Positions 1 through 6,415 are shown, counted from the first letter of the stretch. The stretch: DNA of 8,174 bases from Candidatus Bathyarchaeota archaeon (GCA_018396515.1 JAGTQJ010000046.1:1-8174); one strand, 5' to 3'. Translations and numbers: made by a program. The notes: generated by a model from the sequence alone, not told the origin.

Positions 1-2
1 CC

Positions 3-551
3 TTAGGGAGAAGCGTGGAGACAAGCGAGGAGGCCAGGGCGATGCTCCTAAGGAAGTGTGAGGAGCTTGGGTTGGAGCTCACCCCGAGGAGGGAGAGGAT
101 GGCCCGCATCGTGGAGGGCGGTAGACCCCTACACAACAGGATTGGAATGGCCCCCATTATCAAGGTCGAGGAGGGGGAGATGACCATAATAGCCCTCCCA
201 GGGGTCCCTGAGGAGATGAAGGCCTCCTTCGAGGATCACGTAACCCCCATCATAAGGGCCAGAACCCACAAGAGCCTTGTGGCGAGGAGCATCCATCTGA
301 GAATGGTCTGGAAGGAGTTCTTCCCCCTACTAGAACTCCTAAGAGAGCGTCACCCTGAGGCCTACTTCAAACCCGAAGCGACACCACCTCTGGGAATGGA
401 TGAGAGGGGGAAGGAAAGGGAGATAAAGATGGACATAGCGGTAGAGGCGGCCTCCAAGGAGGCGGGGGAGGCCTTGATAGAAGAACTCCTAAGAGAGCTC
501 GACGAAAGGTTAAGGGGCTTGGGGGGTAGGATCCTAAGAGTGGCTTCCTAA
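3..551 (+). CDS. CinA/MoaB-like molybdopterin-binding domain protein, C-terminal part (5' end outside window)
   Basis: The frame is open from the first bases of the window, so the GTG at 15 is probably internal and the gene begins upstream. The visible ~182 residues match the second half of the MoCF-biosynthesis fold found in CinA N-terminal domains and archaeal MoaB-like proteins. An N-R-I-G-M-A-P segment occupies the place of the family's N-x-x-G-x-A-P loop, and it is followed by the hallmark I-I-A-L-P-G-V-P-E-E-M-K-A. The remaining ~100 residues form a charged alpha/beta tail ending in R-I-L-R-V-A-S. There is no C-terminal nicotinamide-nucleotide amidase domain, as is usual for archaeal members, which are often labelled competence/damage-inducible protein A homologues. 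The family binds pterin- or nucleotide-like ligands, but the true archaeal substrate is unclear. Its stop overlaps the stop of the convergent minus-strand gene at 548-551. Family is fairly secure; function is inferred. Confidence 0.8.
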   Translation, partial: LGRSVETSEEARAMLLRKCEELGLELTPRRERMARIVEGGRPLHNRIGMAPIIKVEEGEMTIIALPGVPEEMKASFEDHVTPIIRARTHKSLVARSIHLRMVWKEFFPLLELLRERHPEAYFKPEATPPLGMDERGKEREIKMDIAVEAASKEAGEALIEELLRELDERLRGLGGRILRVAS

Positions 552-1522
552 ATCCTGAACGAGGACAGCTCCTCATCCCCGACCGCTTTTACGGTCATCC
601 TCCTCTCAACGCCGTCCAGGATCAGGACCTCGACCTGAACATCCTTGGGAGCATCAGAGTACCTCGCGGTTATGCCCGCAGCCATAGATAATGTATCCTC
701 TCCAGCCTCTCCGATGACCAGGGTTATGGGCCCCATATATCCCAAGACCCTCATCCTGGTTATACCCCTCCCCTCAGCCATAGCCTCAAGAACCCTGTTC
801 TCCTCCTCATTCCTACCAACCACAACCCTAGCTGGTCCAACCCTGAAGTGCCTACCAAACCTAAGAAGCACAGCTTCCTCCAGCTTCGGCCTCCCCTCAT
901 GGGATAAGTAGTCCCTCAGCCTCTTTGCGAACTGGGGATCTGTGAGGAGGCATCCCCCCGAGGGGGAGGGGTAACCCTCCAGGCCGAGCTCCTCCGCGAG
1001 CTTGATCTGAGGGATCCTCCTCCTCCCTTGGATCGCATATAGATCCTCCCTCCTCACCAGACCCCTCCTCTCAAGCTCCGTCTCCCATAGAAGCCTGCCT
1101 GAGAGGGGCCTAAGCACCTTCCCCTCTAGGCCGGCCTCCCTCTCTATGAGGGCCATCACCGAGGCCCGTTGGGAGAATGGACGCTCATCGAGAACCTCAC
1201 CTGTCACGAGGTACTCGGCGCCGATCCTCTCAGCGAGCTCCTTAGCCCTCCTGAACATGAGGATCCTACAGTCTATGCAGATGTTCATCTGGCTCCCATA
1301 GCCGTGGGGGGGATCCATCAGGAGGTCTAGGAACTCCTCCCCTAGGAATACGTGGTGAACCCTCAACCCAAGCCTCCTCCCCATCTCCTCCACCCTGCAC
1401 TTATCGCAGACGCAGAATGGCGTCGTGAAATGAACCGCCTCCACCTCGAAACCCAGCCTCTGGGCTATCCCCACGGCGAGGGTGCTGTCAAGTCCCCCGG
1501 AGAAGAGGGCTAAAACCTTCAC
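548..1522 (-). CDS. PP-loop ATPase, tRNA-thiouridylase-like (ThiI/MnmA-related) with C-terminal NFACT-R-like domain
   Basis: With a GTG start at 1522 the protein is 324 residues. Residues 1-13 carry the PP-loop S-G-G-L-D-S of ATP-pyrophosphatases that adenylate tRNA uridines for sulfur insertion. A C-V-C-D-K-C cluster lies at 37-42, and M-N-I-C-I-D-C (C82, C85) and S-G-G-C-L-L-T (C191) follow. C82/C85 plus C191 resemble the three-cysteine Fe-S arrangement of TtuA/NcsA-type thiolases; this is inference. From ~195 to the end is a second domain resembling the NFACT-R-like RNA-binding module fused to this family. The GTG is preferred because the PP-loop strand conventionally starts the protein and a GAGGTG lies 12 nt upstream (1535-1540). 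The frame extends to a TTG at 1666, but those 48 residues resemble no domain. The tRNA position modified cannot be told from sequence. It could also act in another sulfur transfer. Confidence 0.82.
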   Translation of the reverse strand: MKVLALFSGGLDSTLAVGIAQRLGFEVEAVHFTTPFCVCDKCRVEEMGRRLGLRVHHVFLGEEFLDLLMDPPHGYGSQMNICIDCRILMFRRAKELAERIGAEYLVTGEVLDERPFSQRASVMALIEREAGLEGKVLRPLSGRLLWETELERRGLVRREDLYAIQGRRRIPQIKLAEELGLEGYPSPSGGCLLTDPQFAKRLRDYLSHEGRPKLEEAVLLRFGRHFRVGPARVVVGRNEEENRVLEAMAEGRGITRMRVLGYMGPITLVIGEAGEDTLSMAAGITARYSDAPKDVQVEVLILDGVERRMTVKAVGDEELSSFRI

Positions 1523-1686
1523 ACGCCTGGGCCCCACCTCACATTCACAGCGGGATACTGAGGACACCCCGGGAACCCCAAGAGGAAGCCACATCCAAGA
1601 ATAAGAAGATTTCTCATCTCCAGAGGGCTGCGGCCTCACGCCACGGAGATCCTGCCCGTGATTCAATTGACCTGTTTAGCCAGAGG

Positions 1687-1694
1687 TATAAATT
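1687..1694 (-). promoter_or_regulatory. Candidate TATA box for the PP-loop gene
   Basis: AATTTATA on the minus strand lies between the winged-helix gene's stop and the PP-loop gene. Archaeal spacing would place transcription start near 1664. That gives either a leaderless TTG-started long protein or, more likely, a ~140-nt untranslated leader before the GTG at 1522. The leader contains a 6-bp inverted repeat (1616-1621 with 1645-1650). This is motif reading only. Confidence 0.4.
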
Positions 1695-1710
1695 CTATAG
1701 GTGGACCCAT

Positions 1711-2199
1711 CTAGAGCCTCCCGACCTCTTCATCGAAGATCCTAGAGAGCTCCTCTCTCCCAACCCCGAGCTTCTGGGAGAGCTCTATAACCCATCTTGT
1801 GTATGATCTGAAGGCGTTCCTGATTATCTCCCCCTTCTCCTCATCTGAGAGGGACTCCTCCTCTATGAGGAGGAGGGCGAACCACCTCCCGAGATCCGTC
1901 AGGGTGTAGTACTTGACCCAGACAACCCTGCCAGAGCTCTCAGACTTCTCAATGTGCTCATCAACTATTTTTAGCCCTGTTAATGCCTTGAGATGATCGA
2001 TAATGGTCTTATTCGAGTAATTAAGGGTTGAAATAAGCTCTTTCTGGTATATCTTCTCGAAGATCCCCTTTCTTATCGCGAACCTCAGTATCTCCACTGG
2101 AACCTCAGAGCCGAAAACGGCCTCAAGAACCCTCCTCTTCCTATCCTTAGGCAGAAAGACCACATACGGATATAGACGCTCGCTCATGGAGCCAGCCAT
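1711..2199 (-). CDS. Winged helix-turn-helix transcriptional regulator
   Basis: This 162-residue protein is of the type found as single-copy regulators in TACK archaea. A basic N-terminal segment (Y-P-Y-V-V-F-L-P-K-D-R-K-R-R, 10-23) precedes a winged helix. Its helices span ~33-72, with recognition helix N-K-T-I-I-D-H-L-K-A-L at 63-73, then a beta wing at ~78-99 (V-D-E-H-I-E-K through V-K-Y-Y-T-L-T). Helices rich in E/K (112-162) probably dimerise. No metal-binding cysteines or ligand domain are seen, so the signal is unknown. ATG 2199 and the in-frame ATG five codons later (MSERLYP) are both possible; the later one fits the family better. No clear Shine-Dalgarno is present. A weak AAAGTTTAA box ~40 nt upstream could drive a short leader. 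It stands beside a decayed HAD gene, so a former regulatory partner may have been lost; that is speculation. Confidence 0.8.
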   Translation of the reverse strand: MAGSMSERLYPYVVFLPKDRKRRVLEAVFGSEVPVEILRFAIRKGIFEKIYQKELISTLNYSNKTIIDHLKALTGLKIVDEHIEKSESSGRVVWVKYYTLTDLGRWFALLLIEEESLSDEEKGEIIRNAFRSYTRWVIELSQKLGVGREELSRIFDEEVGRL

Positions 2200-2335
2200 T
2201 AAGCTTCACTGTACAACCATTTCTCATCCATGACAGTTAAACTTTGATCCCCAAAACCACCATATCGCTCAAAACCCTATAATGTCCGTTTCTACGAAAC
2301 AAAGGCACAGCCCTATTTTTAACCAAAACTCATGC

Positions 2336-2670
2336 TGCAAACACTCGAGAAGAAATGTTCGCTGGAAAATTTACCCAGATGTGAAAGAAGCATTATCAAG
2401 AGTCCAAAAATAGACCTCATAGTCGATTCATATACATTCCATTGTGAAAAGTCAAATCCAAAAATCTACCTGAAAACCCTTGAGACACTGAATATTAAAG
2501 CCTCAACAAGCCGTAATGGTTGGAGATGAAATTAAATTGGATATAGAGTTGCCCAAAAACTCCGAATGAAAGCGATACTCCTAGATGGAAAAGGATTATG
2601 TTCCCTAGAAGGAATTTCTAAGCCTGATTTTATAGTAAGAAATCTAATTGAGGCAGTTAAATCTTCAGCA
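2336..2670 (+). pseudogene. Decayed HAD-superfamily hydrolase (frameshifted, internally deleted, 5'-truncated)
   Basis: No intact gene lies in the 543-nt gap 2200-2742, but consecutive pieces in alternating frames follow the order of a HAD hydrolase C-terminal half. Frame 2 (2366-2404) gives K-I-Y-P-D-V-K-E-A-L-S-R-V, like the cap-to-core Y-P-D-V-x-E-x-L segment. Frame 1 (2410-2505) gives I-D-L-I-V-D-S-Y then E-K-S-N-P-K-I-Y-L-K-T-L-E, equivalent to the motif III region K-P-D-P-x-I-F. Frame 2 (2507-2548) gives A-V-M-V-G-D-E-I-K-L-D-I-E, the motif IV acidic loop. Frame 1 (2548-2670) gives A-Q-K-L-R-M-K-A-I-L-L-D, then P-D-F-I-V-R-N-L-I-E-A-V, the usual ending. Between the first two pieces about 25-30 residues are missing. 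A 1-nt insertion near 2506 and a 1-nt loss near 2548 explain the other shifts. Motif I (DxD) was not found upstream. The region is AT-rich, consistent with decay. Confidence 0.72.
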
Positions 2671-2742
2671 AATATCTCTAAAATAAGTTATCAAATATTT
2701 TTAAAAAATAAAGGTAAGTATTATTTGAGTGAGTGTTTTAAG

Positions 2743-3033
2743 CTATTTCTTCATCTTCAAGTAGAGCTCTGTGAGTTTGGAAGAGTCATTTATTAGAAGG
2801 AAGCTCCACCTCATTTCAGGCGTATAGAATATTGAAATGTTTGCAAGTTTGTCTGGATCATCGGTCTCAAAAACTGTGAAACCCCTGTGCTCTCCAGAGA
2901 TGTGGAATGGCCCGAAGATTGTCCTAGCGAACCTCTCAACTCCCTTCTCCCTCTCAGCCGTCATCTGTCCGAACTTCTCGATTACCTTCATAACGTCTTC
3001 GGCGTCGTACTCCCAAAACCCTATGAATTTCAC
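2743..3033 (-). CDS. DUF3303-family small protein
   Basis: This 96-residue protein has the pattern of the DUF3303 family, small ferredoxin-like alpha/beta proteins common in archaea. It starts M-K-F-I-G-F-W-E-Y-D, has a helix (11-30), then I-F-G-P-F-H-I-S-G-E-H-R-G-F-T-V-F-E-T-D-D-P (39-60), and ends with an amphipathic strand-helix (E-L-Y-L-K-M-K-K). The conserved G-P-F-H and E-T-D-D-P-D-K-L-A-N segments suggest a single-domain dimeric fold; no catalytic role is established for the family. The start is GTG at 3033, supported by AGGTG ten nucleotides upstream (3044-3048). The gene stands alone on the minus strand, with 209 nt separating it from the ECF gene. Its end abuts the decayed HAD gene on the opposite strand. 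Family is confident; function unknown. Confidence 0.8.
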   Translation of the reverse strand: MKFIGFWEYDAEDVMKVIEKFGQMTAEREKGVERFARTIFGPFHISGEHRGFTVFETDDPDKLANISIFYTPEMRWSFLLINDSSKLTELYLKMKK

Positions 3034-3242
3034 TCCATTTCACCACCTATTCCTTTTTCGAGCTCCAGTTTAGGAGCTGAACTCTACCAACTTGCAAAGT
3101 GAGCTGATTTCAAGCATGGATCTATATGCTCGCTTCACAACGCCAGTAAAGCTCGAGTTATCTTGAGTATCTTTACCTTTAAAAGGGTTTTGAAATTCAT
3201 CTATCTATCTTTGCCCTGCTGGGTTCAGGAATATCGTTAGAG

Positions 3243-4025
3243 TTAGATCTTAATGAGGCCACCTCGCCTAAGTGTGTAGATTATTCCGACTGCGATGGGG
3301 ACGGCTATGAGGGTCATCAGGATCCTCTCAACTATGTAGATGGGGAAGGTCAGTGTGAATAGGGCTCCGAGACCTGTGGGATCCTCTTTCGGTAGACCCG
3401 ACTTCAGCCAAGAGAAGCCCATGGCCACGATCGCATCCCTTATACCCTTCAGCTGGACGAACCAGCCGACTGAGGATATGAATATCAAGTTTCCAACCAT
3501 GTGGTTGGCCATCATCCCGCAGAGGCTTGCCACAAAGGCTCCCGTAGCCATCCTCCTCTTATCACCACTCTCCACAAGCTCAGCCACTCTCCCCCTAAGA
3601 ACCAAGACCAAGATTAATGCAGCGAGGTGTAGGGCTGGGTAGTATGGGACTATGAAACCCGGTATGGTGATGTACCAGAGGAGGATAAGCACCAGGAGGA
3701 TGGAGGCGGTTATCCTCCAGCCCGATCTCCTATCCCTGCTCACAAGGGCCCCTGAGGCCACTGCCCCTATCGGACCGGTTGGGAGCATGAGCAATCCGAA
3801 GAAGGTTGTACTCGGTATGAGCCAGGCTATAAAGTTCCCTAAAAAGACGGCTAGGCCCCCGATCCAGGGACCAAGAAGCATCCCTATAACAGGCATAAGG
3901 AGAATCGTTGGCTCAATTTTACCCGATGCTAATCCGATCACGGGTATCCCAGGCAGCCGGGAGAGAATAACCTGGAGGGCCGCGAAGATGCTTATCAAGG
4001 CAGCCTTCCTAGCATCCAATTTCAC
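3243..4025 (-). CDS. ECF transporter S component (substrate-binding membrane protein)
   Basis: This 260-residue hydrophobic protein has about six to eight apparent membrane segments (approximately 8-24, 40-53, 55-72, 76-92, 105-143 as one or two, 160-185, 225-250). It fits the S components of energy-coupling-factor vitamin transporters: a basic N-terminus followed by A-A-L-I-S-I-F-A-A-L-Q-V-I-L, a G-K-I-E-P-T loop before the second segment, and L-P-T-G-P-I-G-A near 81-88. The S component binds the vitamin or metabolite and docks onto a shared EcfT/EcfA module, which is not encoded in this window, so it would use a module encoded elsewhere. The substrate is not deducible, and no riboswitch is recognised upstream. 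It starts at GTG 4025, with GGCGGTG (4033-4039) as the binding site and TATA-like boxes just upstream. A slightly long loop with charged residues occurs at ~145-160. Confidence 0.78.
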   Translation of the reverse strand: MKLDARKAALISIFAALQVILSRLPGIPVIGLASGKIEPTILLMPVIGMLLGPWIGGLAVFLGNFIAWLIPSTTFFGLLMLPTGPIGAVASGALVSRDRRSGWRITASILLVLILLWYITIPGFIVPYYPALHLAALILVLVLRGRVAELVESGDKRRMATGAFVASLCGMMANHMVGNLIFISSVGWFVQLKGIRDAIVAMGFSWLKSGLPKEDPTGLGALFTLTFPIYIVERILMTLIAVPIAVGIIYTLRRGGLIKI

Positions 4026-4066
4026 TTCTCAACACCGCCATTTAAAATTATAACATCCTATGTAGA

Positions 4067-4074
4067 ATTTTAAA
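4067..4074 (-). promoter_or_regulatory. Candidate TATA box for the ECF S-component gene
   Basis: TTTAAAAT on the minus strand lies ~45 nt before the GTG at 4025. This would give a ~20-nt leader containing the GGCGGTG ribosome site. A second A/T box (4041-4052) sits too close to the start unless the transcript is leaderless. Confidence 0.4.
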
Positions 4075-4134
4075 CTTATCGGATACCCCATGATAGATCC
4101 CAATTTCCAATATCCCTTCCCGCCGGTTTAACCC

Positions 4135-4563
4135 CTAGGTTGGAGGACCCCTCAAGGTCCACTCAGGGGTCTTCGCATCCGGCACTGAGTCGGCCCTTGG
4201 GGAGTATGGCTTGATATCTATGATGGGGGTTCCCTCGAATGCGTCTAGGCCCACAACCCTCAAAAGGCATCCATCTATCGATTCTAGCCTAACAACCGTC
4301 AGGCCTATCGGGTTGGGCCTCGAGGGGCTACGGCAGGCGAATACGCCGGTCAGGGGGGCCCCCTTATGCCTCGGGGGCACAACCCTCAAGGTTCTCCTGT
4401 TCCGCTCGTCGTCCCTCAGATGGAGCCAGTAGAGCACGATCAGATGTGAGTATTCCTCTATGCCTAGGAGGCCCTCGCAGAACTCATCGAATATCTGGAT
4501 TGTTGAGACCTCCCCGGCCGACTTAACTGTCCCGATGAAGAGGACCTCTCCCTTGCCCCCCAT
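4135..4563 (-). CDS. trmO: TrmO: tRNA (adenine(37)-N6)-methyltransferase, short archaeal form
   Basis: TrmO (TsaA/UPF0066) uses S-adenosylmethionine to N6-methylate A37 next to the anticodon, acting in bacteria on t6A of tRNA-Thr; substrate specificity of archaeal forms is less defined. The 142-residue protein has the single beta-barrel domain. It begins with F-I-G-T-V-K-S, has G-L-L-G-I-E-E-Y-S-H-L-I-V-L-Y-W (31-46), then G-V-F-A-C-R-S-P-S-R-P-N-P-I-G-L-T (73-89), the family signature, and D-A-F-E-G-T-P-I-I-D-I-K-P-Y (107-120). Length matches archaeal members rather than the ~235-residue E. coli protein, which carries an extra C-terminal domain. The start is ATG 4563. AGGGGATT just upstream is at best a weak ribosome site, and TTTAATA ~20 nt upstream suggests a short or absent leader. 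It is divergent from the DUF362 gene. Confidence 0.9.
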   Translation of the reverse strand: MGGKGEVLFIGTVKSAGEVSTIQIFDEFCEGLLGIEEYSHLIVLYWLHLRDDERNRRTLRVVPPRHKGAPLTGVFACRSPSRPNPIGLTVVRLESIDGCLLRVVGLDAFEGTPIIDIKPYSPRADSVPDAKTPEWTLRGPPT

Positions 4564-4644
4564 AATCCCCTGAGTCCTATTAAACCTCTGAATTTAACCC
4601 TTCCCCGTGAGAAAAACTTAGATTCCCATGGATGAATACGAGAT
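4564..4644. promoter_or_regulatory. 81-bp divergent promoter region (trmO / DUF362)
   Basis: This spacer separates two genes read outward and so must hold both promoters. For the minus gene the likely boxes are TTAAATT and TTTAATA (around 4575-4597). For the plus gene the A-rich GAAAAACTTAG (4609-4619) lies about 30 nt before ATG 4645. No strong Shine-Dalgarno precedes either start, which fits leaderless or short-leader archaeal transcripts. Confidence 0.45.
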
Positions 4645-5799
4645 ATGATGGCGAGGGTATCAATAGTCAAGGGGCCGAAGGGGCCGAGTTTTGAAGAGAT
4701 CCGAGGGATGGTTAAGAGGGCCATAGAGTTATTGGGTGGGAGGAGCCGCTTCGTGGGCTCTGGGGAGAGGGTCGCTCTTAAGCCCAACATAGTCACGGGA
4801 AGGCATTCGGGGAGGGGCGTCACCACGGATCCAAGGGTCCTTGAGGCCTTGGTCGAGATGGCATATGAGGCCGGCGCCGGGGAGGTCCTTATAGTCGAGG
4901 GGGCCGGATACGGCTCACCCACGCCCGAGGCCTTCAAGCTGAGCGGAGTTGAGGAGATGGCCGAGAGGGTCGGAGCTGGAATAGTGGATGTGGATGAGGA
5001 CCAGCTCATCGAGGTGGAAGTTCCAAACCCCCTTGTGCTTGATAGAATAAAGGTCTCTAGGAGCTTCTACAATGCCGATGTTAAGGTGAATGTCCCAGTT
5101 ATGAAGACCCATGATCAGATGCTCATGACACTGGGGATGAAGAACATGAAGGGTGTGATCCCAAAACCCTGGAAACGCCTATTCCACAGGGTAGGGCTGG
5201 CCAGAGCCATCGTGGACCTCAATAAGGCGGTCCCAGTGGACTTGACGGTCGTCGACGCCATCCACGCCATGGAGGGATTAGGCCCATCCCTCGGCGACGT
5301 CTTCGAGATGGACCTGATACTGGCCGGAGACGACGTCTACGCCCTGGACTGGGTGGGGTCAAGGATCATGGGATTCTCCCCAGAGGAGGTTGAATACCTC
5401 AAGCTGGCCTCGGAGCAGGGGCTCCTAAGCCTCAAAGGAGAGGGGATCACGATCCTAGGAGAGAGCATCAACTCCGTCGCAAGGAACTTCAAGAGGCCAC
5501 CGATGGACCTCGCACCCCAGGAGGGGGTCACGGTCATCGAGGGAGGGGCATGCAGCGCCTGCAGGGGGACGATAAGAAGCGTCTTCCACGACCTGGAGAG
5601 GATGGGCCTCCTGAACAAGGTTCAAGACCTCCTGATAGTTGTGGGACCAAAGGCAGAGCCCCCAGAAGGGCTTAGGCAGACCCCCCTGATAATGGGCACA
5701 TGCCTCAAGGGGCTAGAAGAAAGGGGGCGCTATGTGGAGGGATGTCCGCCAAACAATGACAAGATGATAGAGGCCATAAGGGAGCTGTGCAACATCTAA
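4645..5799 (+). CDS. DUF362-domain protein with C-terminal cysteine cluster
   Basis: This 384-residue DUF362 (PF04015-type) protein has a family with no settled biochemical role. N-terminal: V-A-L-K-P-N-I-V (43-50), G-V-T-T-D-P-R-V-L-E-A-L (58-69), G-A-G-E-V-L-I-V-E-G (77-86). Core: A-D-V-K-V-N-V-P-V-M-K-T-H (144-156) and L-G-M-K-N-M-K-G (163-170), the most conserved DUF362 stretch, then V-V-D-A-I-H-A-M-E-G (202-211). C-terminal ~90 residues add C303-S-A-C306, C353 and G-C367-P-P-N. The four Cys (C-x2-C...C...C) could bind an Fe-S cluster or metal; this is inferred. No signal peptide is visible, so it is probably cytoplasmic. The start is one of two adjacent ATGs (4645, 4648), with no clear ribosome site. 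It is followed after 16 nt by an HD phosphohydrolase gene, presumably as an operon. Confidence 0.85.
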   Translation: MMARVSIVKGPKGPSFEEIRGMVKRAIELLGGRSRFVGSGERVALKPNIVTGRHSGRGVTTDPRVLEALVEMAYEAGAGEVLIVEGAGYGSPTPEAFKLSGVEEMAERVGAGIVDVDEDQLIEVEVPNPLVLDRIKVSRSFYNADVKVNVPVMKTHDQMLMTLGMKNMKGVIPKPWKRLFHRVGLARAIVDLNKAVPVDLTVVDAIHAMEGLGPSLGDVFEMDLILAGDDVYALDWVGSRIMGFSPEEVEYLKLASEQGLLSLKGEGITILGESINSVARNFKRPPMDLAPQEGVTVIEGGACSACRGTIRSVFHDLERMGLLNKVQDLLIVVGPKAEPPEGLRQTPLIMGTCLKGLEERGRYVEGCPPNNDKMIEAIRELCNI

Positions 5800-5815
5800 A
5801 ACCGGGAATGAGCCG

Positions 5816-6388
5816 ATGTGGAAAGGTGTTCTGGATCTCCTCGAAGCCGCGGGAAAACTGAAGAGGATCAGGAGAGCAGGATGGGTTGAGGTGGGGGTCC
5901 AAGAACCCGAGTCCGTCGCTGAGCACAGCTACAGAACAGCCCTTCTAGCGATGATACTCGCCGACCTTCAGGGCCTCGACGCCGAGAAGGCTGTCAGGAT
6001 GGCCCTCCTCCACGATCTCGCAGAGGCAGAGGTGGGAGACCTCACCCCAGAGGAGAAAGGGGCGAAGGGCCAAGCCCACATCCTAGAAGAGGATGAAGCT
6101 ATGGATAGGCTCCTATCCCCCCTCCCAGAGCCCCTCTCAGCGAGGTACAGCTCATTATGGAGGGAACTCCGATGCGCAGCCTCACCCGAGGCCGAGATGG
6201 TGACGCAGGCTGATAAGCTTGAGATGTGCATACAGGCTTTAGAGTACAAGAGAGAAAGCTTCGACCCCTCGAGGCTGAATAGATTCCTCAAAATAGAGGG
6301 GAGAGGCCTCCCCAAGGAACTCTTAAAAGAAGTTATTGAGAGGAATAAGGATAGAAATAATAACAAATCTGACCCAGATTCTAAATAA
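5816..6388 (+). CDS. HD-domain phosphohydrolase, HDDC2/YfbR-like (5'-deoxynucleotidase family)
   Basis: This 190-residue HD-superfamily metal-dependent phosphohydrolase is closest in motif to HDDC2 and bacterial YfbR, which remove phosphate from deoxynucleoside 5'-monophosphates. Metal ligands are visible in order: H37 in E-S-V-A-E-H-S-Y-R, H66-D67 in A-L-L-H-D-L-A-E-A, and D133 in T-Q-A-D-K-L-E-M. E-V-G-D-L-T-P (72-78) follows the HD, and E-E-D-E-A-M-D-R-L (91-99) fits the E-x-x-A-M helix of the family. L-E-Y-K after D133 is also typical. The C-terminal ~15 residues are a hydrophilic Asn/Lys/Asp tail, probably disordered. ATG 5816 lies 16 nt after the DUF362 stop, implying co-transcription; the ribosome site is weak (GGGAATGA). 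The actual substrate in this organism is inferred from family only. Confidence 0.85.
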   Translation: MWKGVLDLLEAAGKLKRIRRAGWVEVGVQEPESVAEHSYRTALLAMILADLQGLDAEKAVRMALLHDLAEAEVGDLTPEEKGAKGQAHILEEDEAMDRLLSPLPEPLSARYSSLWRELRCAASPEAEMVTQADKLEMCIQALEYKRESFDPSRLNRFLKIEGRGLPKELLKEVIERNKDRNNNKSDPDSK

Positions 6389-6403
6389 AGAAGAAAGGAG
6401 AAG

Positions 6404-6415
6404 TCCCTTTTTATA
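6404..6415 (+). terminator. T-rich terminator after the HD gene
   Basis: A CCCTTTTTATATT run starts about 16 nt past the HD-gene stop. Archaeal RNA polymerase terminates at plain T-tracts, so this is a reasonable end for the DUF362-HD transcript. The following spacer (to 6500) is AT-rich and otherwise featureless to me. Confidence 0.4.

Noticed and set aside
1523..1666. 48-residue N-terminal extension of the PP-loop protein from TTG 1666
   Set aside because: Composition is unlike a folded domain, the start codon is rare, and a GAGGTG precedes the GTG at 1522 right at the PP-loop strand.
2332..2796. Two small plus-strand ORFs (2332-2529 and 2566-2796) as genuine genes
   Set aside because: They lie in the same frame, separated by two stops. 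Their content matches successive parts of a HAD hydrolase only when frame 2 segments are spliced in, so they are pseudogene pieces; the second also overruns the opposite-strand DUF3303 gene.
3061..3078. AGCTCC-loop-GGAGCT hairpin as a terminator or riboswitch
   Set aside because: Only a 6-bp stem, not followed by a T-run in the direction of either gene, and no known riboswitch core.
3070..3117. 15-codon minus-strand ORF upstream of the DUF3303 gene as a leader peptide
   Set aside because: Too short, no ribosome site, and nothing beyond an ATG and a stop supports it.
3213..3232. GGGTTCAGGA looking like a tRNA T-arm
   Set aside because: No matching acceptor, D or anticodon arms around it.
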